Positions 45,401 to 57,684 of a DNA stretch of 64,000 nucleotides are shown one piece after another. This DNA comes from Cristatella mucedo (lineage: Eukaryota; Bryozoa; Phylactolaemata; Cristatellidae), in assembly GCA_009760855.2 (NCBI GenBank), contig WPIO01000033.1, positions 3,183,501 to 3,247,500 of the forward strand, in the 5' to 3' direction. Below the pieces are notes generated by a model. That model had not been told where the DNA came from and searched no databases. It saw only the letters and a list, made by a program, of their open reading frames with translations. The position numbers and the translations under genes are program-made. The stretch's first letter is position 1. Every line of letters starts with the position of its first letter.

Positions 45401-47320
45401 TAAGCGAGGCAGCGCTAACTCATTAGCTGCACCTCTCGCGTATTTACACAGTTGCTGGTGAAATACACTTCATGCAACTGCGTGTTTGTTGACGAGCCAC
45501 CTGTCCTTTGCTGCTTGATGAAGCGCGGTTGATAAGCGCCAGATGACTTAAACAAGCGAAGACCTTCCTGAAAATGGTTGCTCGCGGTAGCCGCAGCCAG
45601 TAACGTGCGGCTTTTTCGTTCGAGCACCTCGTCTATCTTGTGTGCAATTAAACGCCATTTGTCTTTAAAGCTATCGCCACTACTTGCAGTGGCAATAAAA
45701 GATCGCCCACCACAGGATTCGAACCCACGACCTTGAGGCCTAGACCATGAAGAGCAACCGCTTAACATAGTTGCAACGGAGGTAAGTGAGTCGGATGCAG
45801 AGCAAGGCTGAGAAGGGTCAAAGGATGGATAGAGCTGAGAGTCGTCGGCTTAGGAATGAGAGTCCGTATTGTGTTTAGCGATGACTCGGCAAGAGGAAAG
45901 GTATAGCTAGCGAAAAAAGAACACATCCGATCCGATGAGCAATCAAATTGGACATAAAAATAAACCAGAATGAGAGGAGGGCGATTCCTTCCATAGAACT
46001 GAGAGTGAGTCTATTGAGTCCAGTGGTTGATACATTACCACCACCGTCGGCTACACGGCTACATACCACTAGCTGGACAGAAAACCAGAAACTCAAACGA
46101 TTATTTAGTAGGAGCTGATACATTTTTTAAATTAAACGAGGTTGGGGCGAAAATGGCTACTCCATCGCATGGTTTTTATCGATCTCAGAATATCAGAAAA
46201 GGAGAAAACTTATAGGGTATTATTGGTGATAACGAGCAGGTCGCCGACTTCAGCCAGGTTTCAGTAACAGTGGAAATCTCAACAGCGACCTCAAGTATCA
46301 TTCAGCTATCAATTAGCGGTCTGTTGCATCAAGAAGAGCGGCATTCCAGAGGCGCAAGCTCAAAGCGGTCACCGAGGTAAGCGTCGACTTCATCAATGCT
46401 AGGTTTGAGAAAGTAGCAGCAGCTCAAACAGAAAAGCGTGCGGAGTGTATGTAAAACTATCAGTTGTTCTAACAGACGAACATGTTTTGCCTGTGATACA
46501 ACTGTACAGATGTTAGTTTTGTGCCGGCACCCCTGTCTGGTACTCAGTGTTACAAAGCGGCTTTCAATCTGCGACGGAACTAGGCTGCGAACAGAGCACT
46601 CGCAGCAGCAGCCGAACCGCAACGAATACCGAGGCCAAGACTCGGTGGCCTTGGAATCGCGGCTACCGGTCCAGCACCGATGCATGCAAGTATGCCAACG
46701 GTAGAGGAAGGCGGCAGCAGCGAAGAGCGCCCTTATCGTAAGATAACCGGTCGATATCTATAGGGCATACAAGTCTTTTCGACAGCGACGGACGGTTGCA
46801 GGCATTCAACAGCAGCCATAACGTACACCAACTATAATGAGGCTCAGCTGTCTTGAGTGCATTGCAGCACCGCTGCCAAGGCGCCGAATTGTATGCTGCC
46901 TTAGCCGTAGATTATCGCGTAACTGATTTCTAGCCCTTATAATTCAGGAACCGTGAATACTAAATGTCAGTCGTAAACTGGCTGATTTAGCACGCCGCCG
47001 TTTCGCCAGCGTATCCTACGAGCGATACCTAACCCGTGAGCCCTGGTAGGGACATACATACAGTACGTACTATCTGTACGACCACGAAACGTGGCAAGCG
47101 AGCGCTCTCGGGCAGCATCCTCCGGGCGCCGAAACCGGGCATGCACCGAGCAGACCTTTTGCGACGAAGATACAGCGGCAGGCGGTGAGTATATACAATC
47201 CGTACACAATGCCTACAGAGCCAGGGTCAGAGACTGTAAGGATTCGCAAAAGCGGTCTCTGCTGTATCGTTTGCGGCGTTTGGCGCTTGCGCGGCCTTGA
47301 CTTTTCGCCATTCGGTGAAG
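45401..47320. other. Upstream DNA, no gene recognised
   Basis: Contains an antisense SINE S1 piece at 45660-45770. The several short open frames between 45.8 and 47.3 kb do not resemble known families. Confidence 0.45.
45660..45770 (-). mobile_element. SINE S1, antisense head fragment
   Basis: Antisense B box (GGATTCGAACCCACGACCTT) with GATCGCCCAC before it and the A-box region after it, in the order of the full S1 copies reversed. Confidence 0.75.
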
Positions 47321-47501
47321 CGTGGTAAGCACACTAGGTAAGGCTTTCGCGACCTCGGTCCCGAGGTCGTGGGTTCGATTCCTGCGGTGGGCGATTCTGT
47401 ATCGCCGCTGCAAGTGGTGGTGATAGCCGTAAAGGCTCTTCTGTCGCTATACAAAAAGAGGCTGTTTAATCAGCTAGGATTTATTTTATTTATTTATTTC
47501 C
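47321..47501 (+). mobile_element. SINE S1, tRNA-derived
   Basis: GTAAGCACACTAGGTAAGGC, a perfect B box (GGTTCGATTCC), then GGTGATAGCCGTAAAGGCTC, GCTGTTTAATCAGCTAGG and a TTTA tail. Nearly identical to the copy at 18868. Confidence 0.85.
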
Positions 47502-48460
47502 TGCCTGGACATGCCGCACCTTTCTCAGTACGAACTCTGCCGGAAATGAGTTCACTGCAGAGCTACCGGCGACGGTGCGTTGCTTAGCGAACGGCTTGGC
47601 TAAGGAGGGCTTCTTAAGAAGCCTCAACTCTTGGTAGGGCGAGCGAGTTCCCGCACTTATCCGATCGTAATCTGGTGTCGCTGTTTGAGTTCTTTCTCGG
47701 TCGGTCTTGCTAGCGCTCATAGGAGGGCATAATCCATCGGCCCACGACTCCGCTCCGCCCACCTGTCCGTGCACCTGGTGAGGTAGCCGCGTGTCCTTAG
47801 CGACGTGCCCGTGCTCCGCTGAAGAGCGAACGGACTCGAGTGCCGCGTGGTCGACGAGGTTTACACTTTCTGTCTGCTTCATTCCGAGTGGTAGTGAGTG
47901 TAGTTGGATTTCGGGAAATTGTTTAGTTGCACGTTTGCTGTACTGTGTGCGCATTTTGTTAGAGCGTAAATTCTGACACGAACCCGGCTGTTTTCTGAGC
48001 CGTGGACGCGAAGCCTAACCAACATCGGCCGCTGGCCGGCTTTCCGACAAAAGCGGTTACGTGGGGTCGGTTTAGATACGTTTCTCGCTGCCCCCACGCC
48101 GGAGGCTTGGTTACAAAGCTGCACCGCTATCGCGCTCCGGACAGGATTTCGTGTCGCTGGTCGCACAATCCGATCAGTAGCACGCTCTTTTTGTGAGCGG
48201 TCCTATTCCGCCAACGTCTAACACGTTTAGTCGGCTTATTTGAATAGAAGGGAAATAATGGAAGTGAAATAAGTAGTTACTCATCCTGCTAAAGGTCATT
48301 TGAGATAAACTCTACAGCCAAGTTTGCACACTTTCAGCTACGTAACATCAAAACTGCCTCATTGAAAGCTACAGGCTTGCTCCGTGGTTGTATTAAAAAT
48401 TTCGAAACTTAAGCATTGCGTTGACGGGTGTTAGTAAATTATAGTGATTTACTATTTAAC
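47502..48460. other. GC-rich stretch of unknown nature
   Basis: From about 47502 to 48210 the sequence is GC- and CpG-richer than its flanks, and a 154-codon minus-strand open frame (47490-47954) lies in it. I recognise neither a protein family nor an RNA gene. It could be a promoter region, an unrecognised transposon 5' end or part of an LTR element whose LTR follows. Confidence 0.35.
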
Positions 48461-48463
48461 ATT

Positions 48464-48822
48464 GTAATGCCCCGCGATTATGGACCGTTAGTTCGACAGC
48501 TGAACCTCAATTACGAGCTATGAGCTTTGCCACTGAATTAGAACAGAGAAGCTTATTAAAGAGTTTAAGCCGATGCTTATGAGCAGCGTGATGTATTGCT
48601 GTGTACGAACGAGATTATGGCATGAGATATGACCTGGCCATTAAATAAGGCACGGTCCTGATCGCTGTCGCTCTCTTGGAGCGACGGTCTGCTGATCAGT
48701 GAGTCCTAGAGCTGAGGGCGCGAGCTGCTGTAAGCCTGGCAGCGAGTCGACTGGAAGTCACCTGTCATATCAGCCGTAATATAAAGCTATTATTGTGGTT
48801 TTCTAAGTACGGTGTTGTCATT
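48464..48822 (+). mobile_element. Possible solo LTR
   Basis: It starts TGTAATGCCCCGCGATTATG, a start common in Gypsy-type LTRs. It has a TATA-like TTAAATAAGG at about 48641, an AATATAAA signal at about 48779 and a T/G-rich end GTTGTCATTA. A terminal CA and target-site duplications were not found, and no polymerase lies beside it, so this remains tentative. Confidence 0.3.
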
Positions 48823-50617
48823 AGCGCTGCGTGCATAATATCGAGCGCTGTCTTGTTATCGTCGGCGTGTTGCTAGCGTCAGGACTTTGCACGTTGCACG
48901 CGTTGTGACATTGCGTGAACTGGCGATGGTCGCACGAGCATTCAGCATCGTCGCAGAGCAGTAGCAAAGAATTGAATTGCGCAAACGAAAAGTCTGGTTG
49001 TTCCAGTAGTCGCCTACGTGTTTCAGTGAATAAATTAGGGCTGAAAAAATATTGTTTAGTGGCCGCTGAGCAAGACAGTAAGCAGTGCTGAGTAGGCGCA
49101 TTGGTCAAGTCACTTACTAGAGCACTTACTATGACATTCTACCATTGAAAACAGCATTCGCTACTTAGTACCAAGCAAAAGCTATCCAATCCGGTCCTGC
49201 TACAGTCTTCTCATTGAAGTGAGCACGTGCGATTGTTATTCATATGTTACGGAGCAGGTGCTGCTCTTTAATTTCTTTTCAACTATAAATTATCTGACTC
49301 CTAAGAATATCTGCCACGTTCCGTATGCTGAGCAGGAATACAGATAGGTGCACAGCGAATTAGAAACATTGATTTATTCTGACTGCTCCGTGGGCATCGA
49401 TCGATTTAGTTGGACTGCTCCGAGTTCATCGATCGATTCAGAAGCAAATTGTTTTCGCAGTCAAGAAATGCGCAGTAAAGCTATATATGATTAAGCCTGA
49501 GTATTGAGCAAAGAACGATGTTAGGCTTCTTACATTAGCTGCACCACTCATTACTGTAATTGCATAGACGAGCTTATAATTTAAAAGCATAGCTTCGTCC
49601 GAGGATCGAAACGTTTCGAGGACTATGTGAGCAGCTTTTGAATTCATTAAGAAATATGCCTGTACAGGACGCTACAATGCCAGATAATTGTTTGATTCGT
49701 CGTGTACCGGGAGTAGGTAAGTCAATTAGTTAAAGTAATTAAGCTGTGCAAACGTGTTTAGTAGTTAAACTACACTAATATATGAATTCAATTCTCAAAT
49801 TTTCTAGCATTTTATATTCCGCTTTTATGCTTCTCTAGCTTATGATCGCTAAATATCACGGAAAATTTCAGGCTTGCATTACAACGTGCGTATGATTGTC
49901 CGCTGACGTAGTGATAGGCCCAGTGTAGCTAGTTAGGGCCGCCTACTGTCGGCCAAGGACTCCATACCACGACCTGGGTCGTGAAGTGCTCGCATCTTAC
50001 ATCCAGTCTTTTTCTGCTTTCGACCTTGTCATGAGTACTGCGCTCGCTGAGCTTTGAATGCACCAAGCTCACGGATATCTTCTTTAGTCTCTTTCAGTTG
50101 CAAAGTCAGTTTTAAGTGACGTATGTGTTTAATTTCGGTAGTGATGCACTGAGTGGCTTCCTTTGCTGCTTAATTTTCTCGTTTTTGTCTGCAATAGGGA
50201 TACTTATATTCTACCGGATTTCCTCCTTACATTCTGCTGGCTTTTCTCTTTTTTTTTGTTCCCAATTCATTGCTGTGAAAACTCGCCGGTTAGAATGGCA
50301 GGTGAAAACACAGGTCTTAGCCTACACCAGTGAAAAATCACGGAAAACTCCCACTTTGCTATGGAAGGCGGGCCCGAGAGTCCACCAACCTAGCTAGTGT
50401 GCCCGCCCCACCCATTGCCAAGCTGAGAGTTTTTAGTTAATTGAGAAAAATGTGTATAGAAGAATCTATAAAATGTATTTCAAATTAATTTTAATAATGT
50501 TCTTCTAAAACGAAAAGAAATCAAACTTTACGAAATATATTCATCAGCGTCGGATAGAGATTCAACACTAAGTTGCGAGTACGGAAAGTACGGAAGTGCT
50601 GACCATCTTTAAACTGT
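48823..50617. other. Unrecognised DNA
   Basis: No gene seen. It has an imperfect tandem duplication at about 49381-49440 (GACTGCTCCG and CATCGATCGATT occur twice) and a SINE-like fragment near 49920-50005 (CACGACCTGGGTCGTG). Confidence 0.45.
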
Positions 50618-50721
50618 GTAGTCCAGGTGTAAGGTGCTCACTATCGAGGTCGTGGGTACGATTTCTGCAGTGGGTGATCCTTTATTGCCCGCTGGAAGCG
50701 TTGGTGACAGCTGTTAAGGCT
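50618..50721 (+). mobile_element. SINE S1 fragment fused to a LINE
   Basis: TCGAGGTCGTGGGTACGATTTCTG (mutated B box), GTGATCCTTTATTGCCC and GTTGGTGACAGCTGTTAAGGC follow the S1 order. The SINE stops at GGCTCTT, where the L-A LINE sequence begins. Confidence 0.7.
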
Positions 50722-51380
50722 CTTTAGTTCTGTCTCGGCTTGATTATTGTAATTCCCTTTTGGCTGGGCTACCAAAGAAAGCTATTATGCCACTACAGCG
50801 GACTATGAATATGGCTGCAAGGCTGGTCTTCAAGTCCCAGCGGTTTGAGCACGTGTCACCTTTGTTGAAAGAGCTAGGATGGTTGCCGGTTGAGCAAAGG
50901 ATACAGAGCAAAGTTCTTACGCTGACCCACAAGGCCCGACACGGCTTGGCTCCTTCGTACCTAGCTGAACTGCTGGATCAGTTTCAGCCTGTTCGCGACC
51001 TCAGGTCCTGTGTGGACAATAAATTAGCTGTCCCATTCCTCCGCTTAAAGACAGTTGGCGACAGAAGCTTTAGCTCTGCAGGTCCTAGGCTGTGGAACTC
51101 GCTTCCACAATTCTTACGCAACGACATCTACTCTCCAACTGCCGACTATGGCGCATCTTTTTCAGCGGTCCTGAGCTGCTACTTCTATGCTACTCACTAC
51201 CTCAACTGCTCTCCTGGCTCTGCTATGCTTCTCACTTTCTCTTTGTTTCGTGAGACGAAGTCTGTTGGCTACCGAATGCGTACCGAAAGCCGCTTAGGCT
51301 GTGAGTTCGCTATACAAAACTCTCCTGCGTAACACCCACATAGTCTTTATGACTTTATGGAGTTACTGACGGAGATACAC
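50722..51380 (+). mobile_element. LINE family L-A, C-terminal RT fragment
   Basis: The plus-strand frame 50760-51332 is open through 190 codons: AGLPKKAIMPLQRTMNMAAR, ELGWLPVEQRIQSKVLTL, GPRLWNSLPQFLRND. It ends with the L-A 3' UTR (GGAGTTACTGACGGAGATAC). The long intact frame suggests a fairly recent insertion. Confidence 0.92.
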
Positions 51381-52809
51381 ACGGCTGTTCTGCCGCAATG
51401 CAAGCTTTTATGGCTTTTCGATCAGCAAAAACATTAATTTATTAAGCCTTCATGAAGAATCGCGGGCAGATTCTTTTTATACACGTTGATCACTAACCAA
51501 AGGCAGGCACAATAAGGCATGTTCAATTTCAATTATGAGAGCGCATGCTATAAGCAAATTAGAAAATTATCTCCCCATTTTTGACACGACAATCATTGTT
51601 ACCGCAACGCTGCAGTAGTATTAAAAATATCGCAAGGGATTTCGTGTAATCATGATGTCAATGACTGTGAATACTTACTACAACCAACGACTCCGACGAC
51701 TTACTAACGAAACCTTATCTTGTTATAGGGATTTGTTATTCTCAATTCCTTATCCCTTTTAAGGGCGAACTAGACGTAGAACTAAGTGTCTTGCAGCTTT
51801 TGATTGGTTAAAATTCTTTTTTGTAAGTACTTTGGAATCTGTTGATTTCAGATTCCAATGCTCACTCAGTAGCTGACCCTAATGACCTTAACTATCCAAA
51901 GACGTCAAGAGGATAAACATCAGTGCCATCGTTACATCATAAGATATTCAAAGCAGCTATTCGCGCTTGGGCCGATTTTTACATACAATATTCCATAGTT
52001 TTCGGTTAGGTAGCTGATAATTAAATGTGATGGGGATAAATTCCAGATTTTGAGGAACTATCTTCCCACCTCCTTCCTATTCATCATGCCGCGTTGGTTT
52101 CGCCCCGCGTGCTTCTCTGTTTAATTGCCGTTACCCACACATTACCGTCTGGTTTGTCCTGATTTGATAATCCAACCACACTTCTGCATTTGTGCTAGCT
52201 ATTTATCAAAGCTTGCTACTCGTCATTATCGAAAATTTGGCACATGTAGGTTTTGTCCGCTTTCCAGTGATGTTAAGTTTGAACTGCTAGACCAACCGTC
52301 GTAGTCTCAAATGCCGTGCAGTCAAGGCATGTGATACAGATAGACCGAAGGCATGCGATGCAGCTGATAGATCCTCTCTAAGTGGTGAACTCTACTGGCA
52401 GGCAAGCTGATCACCTGATCCCAAGCCTCGAGACACGGTTTGGGAGAGCTGGCTTGCGTTGCATGTATGAAGCAGGCATGCATGGTCATCACATTGCTCT
52501 GGCTGTCTGGCTTTGTCTTGCCCTGTCAATGTTCGAGTGGCCAATATGTGAAATCCTATGTCAAATCTGCTTGGCCAGCTGCAGAGAGAACGAGTGGAGT
52601 TGCATCCACGCCAGCTCTGCTCCAAGGTTTCAGTCAGGTCTTGGCATCTCGGTCGAGCCAGTCGGTGCAGCTGTCAAGAACAATATCGAGTCGTTGCCGC
52701 ATCCTGTCCATGACGCGTTTTCTTTCTTGGACAGCCAGACTACTCGTCTTGGGCTGGCCTTTGTTCTGGCTAGCTGGATGTGCATTGCACACATTCCTAG
52801 CCTGCTTTA
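51381..52809. other. Unrecognised DNA
   Basis: Nothing assigned. Two overlapping plus-strand open frames at 52382-52874 have no family resemblance I can name. Confidence 0.45.
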
Positions 52810-53335
52810 TAATAATAAATAATAATAATAATTCACTTGATAAAGCGCCCTCAGCGAACTCGATCTCTCTCTAGGCGCTTTACATTTGCTGTAAAGTGAA
52901 ATGCAATTGAATGGTAAGTAAAATCATGCTTGAAAAACAAACGAGATGAATAATATGGTTAGGGGTGACATGCACAGGGTCAGCATGCAAATGTGGTTAG
53001 TGGCAGCATGCACAGTGTCAGCACGCATAAGCACATCAAAGACGAATCAGAGGGACCCACTAAATGCTGTCCTAAATAGGTGTGTTTTTAGGTTCCTTTT
53101 AAATGTGGTCAGGTCAGGGGATGTTTTGACGCAGGTCGGGAGGGAGTCCCAGGCTTTGGGAGCATATGAAATAAATGCACGGTCTCCAAAGGATTTAAGG
53201 TTTGTATGAGGTATTTGTAGACTGTTGGATTCCGAAAAGCGGGTGGTACGATGCTTGGCCTGATGGGGTAGTATATCTGACAAATAGGCTGGAGCCATAG
53301 AATGAAGGGACCTAAAAGTGAGCGACAAAACCCCT
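52810..53335 (-). mobile_element. LINE family L-B, 5'-truncated
   Basis: TAA repeat, antisense hairpin and 3' UTR, then antisense C-terminal codons (HSMAPAYLSDILPHQAKHR; SFGDRAFISYAPKAWDSL). It lies immediately 3' of the long L-B copy in the same orientation. Confidence 0.9.
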
Positions 53336-53375
53336 CCGTGACCTGCCTCCTGGCTGCCTATATGCACGTAGTAGT

Positions 53376-56275
53376 AATAATAATAATAATAATAATACAC
53401 TTGATAAAGCACCCTCAGAGAACTTAATCTCTTTCTAGGCGCTTTACATTTGCTGCAAAAAGAAATGCAATTGAATGGTAAGTAGGATTATGCTTGATAA
53501 ACAAACACAATGAATAATATGGTTAGGAGTGACATGCACAGGGTCAACATGCAAATGTGGTTAGTGGCAGCATGCACAGTGTCAGCACGCATAAGCACAT
53601 CAAGGACGAATCACAGGGACCCACTAAATGCTGTCCTAAATAGGTGTGTTTTTAAGTTCCCTTTAAATGTGGTCAGGTCAGGGGATGTTGTGACGCAGAT
53701 CGGGAGTGAGTTCCAGGCTTTGGGAGCATACGAACTAAATGCACGGTCTCCAAAGGATTTAAGGTTTGTACGAGGTATTTGTAGACTGTTGGATTCCGAA
53801 AAGCGGGTGGTACGATGCCTAGCCTGATGGGGTAGTATATCTGAGAGATAGGTTGGAGCCATAGAATGAAGGGACCTAAAAGTGAGCGACAAAACCTTGA
53901 AGTCAATCCGTTGCTGCACTGGTAGCCAGTGCAGGTCGGCGAGAAGTGGAGTAATGTGGCAACTGCGACGCTCACGACAGACAAGCCTAGCTGCGGAGTT
54001 TTGCACCAGCTGCAATCGCCTGATCGCACATGCTGGTAGGCCAGTAAGCAGTGAGTTGCAGAAGTCGAGACGGGATGTCACGAATGCATGGACCAACTTG
54101 GACGTGATATCCTTATCTAAACAAGCCCGAATTGTAGCAATGTTATAGAGCTGAAAATTGGCAGATTTGACTGTGGAGCTGATGTGATCGTCTAACGAGA
54201 GGTCGCTTTGAAATATGACACCTAGATTTCGAGCTGATGCAACAGGAGATATGCTGGCAGAGCCAATTTTGAGAGTCAGCCTTTACAATCTCTGAATCAC
54301 ACTGGGTTTGCCCAAAACTAGTAAGTTAGTTTTATTATCGTTTAGTTTTAGAAAATTTGCTACCATCCATGTGCAGATGTCATCAATACATGCAGCAAGT
54401 GAGTTGAGAGAATTTGAGGTGCTCGAAGGCTGGGAGAGATCAAAGCAAAGGTACAACTGAGTGTCATCCGCATAGAAGTGAAAGCCTAGATTGTGCTTGG
54501 CAATCACATCAGCAAGAGCGAGAGTATAAACCGTGAAAAGAACCGGATCCAGCACGGAGCCCTGAGGTACTCCATATTTCAGAGGTACTTCAGATGATCT
54601 TTGTCCATTCACGTCAATACTCTAGAGTCTCCCACTGACATAGGACCTGAACCACTGCAGAGCAGTGCCAGTGATACCCGGGCGAGATGAGAGGCGCTCT
54701 AGGAGAACTTTGTGATCGATGGCATCAAAAGCTGCCGAAAGATCGAGCAAAACAAGCAGAGACACTCTACCCATGTCTGCAGTCCTAAGTAGGTCGTTGT
54801 ACACCCGAAGCAATGCTGACTCTGTGGAGTGATAAGCTCTAAAGCCAGACTGGAACTTACTAGCAAGGTGTGAGGTTTCGATATATGAGTTCAGCTGGTC
54901 TGCCACAACCTGTTCCAGTGTCTTTGATAGGAATGGTAGAAGGGAGACTGGGCGGTAGTTGCTAAAATTCTCTTGGTCTAGTGTCGCTTTCTTGAGAAGT
55001 GGCCTGACTACAACTTTTTTGAAAGGTGCTGGGACATGACCTGAGGCTAATGACATATTAATGTTGTTAGTTATGCATGGCAGCAGCAGATCAATGCAAC
55101 GTAGGAGCAGGACAGTGGGAATAGGGTCCAGAGGACTTGTTGTCTTCTTTGATTGAGATAGGAACTTTAGGACTAGATCACTAGTGACCTGCCTAAATGC
55201 AGACCTGATCTTGTTTATCTTCCGCACAAAGAATCGAGAGAAGCGATCGGCTAGATCATCACAAGGATCATCAGGTAAGGAGCTTATCTGGGAACGGTTG
55301 AGGAGATGGTTTATTGTCGACAGCAGCATTTTTGGATTGTGCATTTGTGATTCAACAATGTTTCTATAGAAGCTAGACTTGGCCCTTGCTAGGATCGATT
55401 GGTACGACCTACAGTAGTCTTCATATGCCTGTCGATGGACAGTTAGTCCGGATCTTTTGTATGCTTGTTCAAGCTTTCGCTTAGTAGACCTGGCTAGTTT
55501 AATGTCTGTGGTAAACCATAGGCCGTCTGGGCGAGGGCGCACAGTGCGCTTTGTCAGAGGTGCAAACTCGTCGAGCGCCTCAGCTAGTGTCGTGCTGTAG
55601 CTATCTTCCAATGATACAGATCGGAGGGAGGACTGAGAAGCAAAGGTGAAGCAGATATTCTCGCATGGACAGCATCGATGTCAAGGGTCTTGAGGTTTCG
55701 CGATTCACAGGTTATGTTAGAGGAGGATGTGGGCACACACTGTAGATTGAATGAGATCTGCATGTTGTCAGATAAGCAGGATTTGCTAATAATTGGTGAT
55801 GACAAAGTGCAGTTGTATGAGAAAATCTGGTCGAGTGTGTGACCCTTGATGTGAGTAGGGCCATGCACATGAGCCACAAGAGACAATGAGTCAGTCAATG
55901 CACGAATTTCGGTGCTGAAAGCGTCAGATAAGTTATCAAAGTGAACGTTGAAATCACCCATAACGAGGAAGGATCGATTTCTTGCACACAGAATCGAAAT
56001 GAGATCGGAGAGAAATCTGAGATAAAGGAGGATTTGGTACCTGGTGGGCGATAGACTACTGCCACTATCGGTAGCTTGTTTTCGGGTGAGACAAAGACAA
56101 TTGATTCAAAAGATTGCTTTGAGGGTACCTTAAATGGCTTGAAGTTGAATTTCGAGCGCACGATAATAGCAACTCCACCTAGTAGTAGTGACCGAGTTAA
56201 CAATTCTTGTTCCTTGCCTGCTGGCATGGCAACTTACTTAGATAATCATTTACAAACGAGTGGTTCTTGCTGATC
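53376..56275 (-). mobile_element. LINE family L-B, long copy with endonuclease and RT
   Basis: About 2.9 kb of non-LTR element, the most complete in the window. In order on the minus strand it has part of the APE-type endonuclease, a linker, reverse transcriptase, the C-terminal module, a 3' UTR, the L2-type hairpin and a TAA/ATT tail at about 53376-53396. The 5' end is truncated within the endonuclease near 56275. Confidence 0.93.
53611..56227 (-). pseudogene. L-B LINE endonuclease-reverse transcriptase, broken
   Basis: Endonuclease: GGVAIIVRSKFNF, then VYRPPGT, the GDFN motif (MGDFNVHFDN), and SDN-MQISFNL where active enzymes have SDH, so a catalytic His seems lost. RT: NYRPVSLLPFLSKTLEQVVA, STESALLRV, LLDLSAAFDAIDH, YGVPQGSVLDP and YADDTQLYLCF. 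C-terminal: SRLDFCNSLLTGLPACAI and LHWLPVQQRIDFKVL. Breaks: frameshifts within the endonuclease (near 55900) and between endonuclease and RT (near 55600), an in-frame TAG at 54622-54624 and a TAA at 54283-54285. The element belongs to the CR1/L2 group by motif order and tail. Confidence 0.9.
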
Positions 56276-56334
56276 CCGCGCTAGTTTTGCCTGGGTATTT
56301 ATTTGGCTCGTGCCGTGTGCTTGTCTGCCCGCTA

Positions 56335-56460
56335 GGCAGCGCTGGTTTAGCCCAGTGGTTAAGGTGACCGCACCTACCAAGGTCTGGCTGAGGTCGTGGG
56401 CTTAAGCTCGGTGGCACATGTCAAGCGCTTGAATAGATTCGAGTAGAATAGAAATAAATT
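56335..56460 (+). mobile_element. SINE S2, tRNA-derived, sense copy
   Basis: A-box region TGGTTTAGCCCAGTGG at 56343, CCAAGGTCTGGCTGAGGTCG, a B-box-like GGGCTTAAGCTC, then CAAGCGCTTGAATAGATT. It is the only sense copy of S2 seen here and shows the tRNA-like head first. Confidence 0.7.
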
Positions 56461-56518
56461 ATATTATATACGTATGCATTAATAATAATAATAAATATAT
56501 TTTATTATATATATAATA

Positions 56519-56567
<49 letters not shown>

Positions 56568-56700
56568 TTATAATAATTACATATATAAACTAAATAAATA
56601 GAAATAAATCTTGAATAGAAAGAGATTCAGTTCTCTTAGAGCGTTATACAAATAAATTATAGTATATATATTTTTATTCATATTCAGTGTTTCTGCGAGC
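56461..56700. repeat. AT-rich microsatellite region
   Basis: TAA repeats, an AT run at 56521-56563 and an L2-type tail remnant (AGAAAGAGATTCAGTTCTCT, then GAGCGTTATACAAAT) at about 56615-56655. Confidence 0.85.
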
Positions 56701-56875
56701 TACCTACATATTTATTGGAAGAAATATGTTCATATGCTGCCTTCTTGCTTTAAACTTGCTAATAACGTGAACTAGTGGTATTTTAGGTTACGAAAATATC
56801 AATGCCCAAGGCTGGGTGAGGTTCAGCGACTGAGTTTCCCAGCGGCTACCCATTAGCTGACCTCTCATTCATACC

Positions 56876-56935
56876 TCAATGCCTAGAAAGAGACTGAGTT
56901 TTCCGAGAGTGCTATACAAATGTATTATTTCCAAT
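56876..56935 (+). mobile_element. L2-type LINE/SINE tail remnant
   Basis: TGCCTAGAAAGAGACTGAG, TTTCCGAGAGTGCTATACA and AATGTATTATT follow the hairpin-plus-tail order. Confidence 0.6.
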
Positions 56936-57611
56936 ATAACTATAATTCGTCAGAAGGAAGCATTAAGTATTGCTGAGTGGCTAAAACTAAATTTCTTTAC
57001 TGCGTCAAATGGCTGGCTAGAGAGCTCCATTAAAAGTTATAAAATAACGTTTTCAAAAATATTTAGTGGGAAGGGCGAAGTTTATAGCGGCGTGGTGGAG
57101 TGGTGGAAGTAGAAATGTGCTGCTTAATACAAGAATTATGTGCCGAATATTAGTTATTTATATGCATATGAATGTATATTGAAAATAGATGCAACTGGTC
57201 TCTTATTCAGATTCACCAAGTGCATGAAATAAAACGTACGACGCAGCCCAAATTATCTAAAATTATTTACCTGACACAGCTGCCCGTGAGGTATAGTGAT
57301 ATCGCAAAAGGTTGGACGATTTTCAAGCTATTTTAAGAGTGATCAAATTCATTCAATGAAAAATAATGCATCGAGGTAGGCGTGTGATCTTATTTATTGA
57401 AGATCCTTCAAGCCGCACATGACTGGAGAGGGCGCATGTGAAGCTAGTATACTTTGTTGCTCATACTACGTCTGTGTGTCAGCTCCATCGACCAGGGCAC
57501 AATTCAAGCCGCTAAGTTGAAATACAGAAGCAAACAGCTGATTTACGTCATTACTGTCTTGGAAAAAATGGTCTGTTTCTCAGGACCGAGGATTATTAAG
57601 AGTATCGGCGA

Positions 57612-57684
57612 AGTGCCTATAAAGAGATTCAGTTCTCTGAGAGCGCTATATAGATGTATTATTATTGTTATTATTATTATTACT
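57612..57684 (+). mobile_element. L2-type LINE/SINE tail remnant
   Basis: GTGCCTATAAAGAGATTCAG, TTCTCTGAGAGCGCTATATA and a GATGTATTATTATTGTTATT tail. The GCGCTATATA form is typical of L2/UnaL2-like tails. Confidence 0.7.

Noticed and set aside
44043-45403. Arg/Ala-rich open frames in the CpG island
   Set aside because: Composition artefacts of a GC-rich region. The only supported coding part is the short signal-peptide exon at 44405-44519.
47490-47954. 154-codon minus-strand ORF as a gene
   Set aside because: No motif, signal or neighbouring exon supports it. It is kept only as part of the unassigned GC-rich block.
52382-52874. Two overlapping plus-strand ORFs of about 145 codons
   Set aside because: Neither frame resembles a known family, they overlap each other, and the second runs into the LINE tail repeat.
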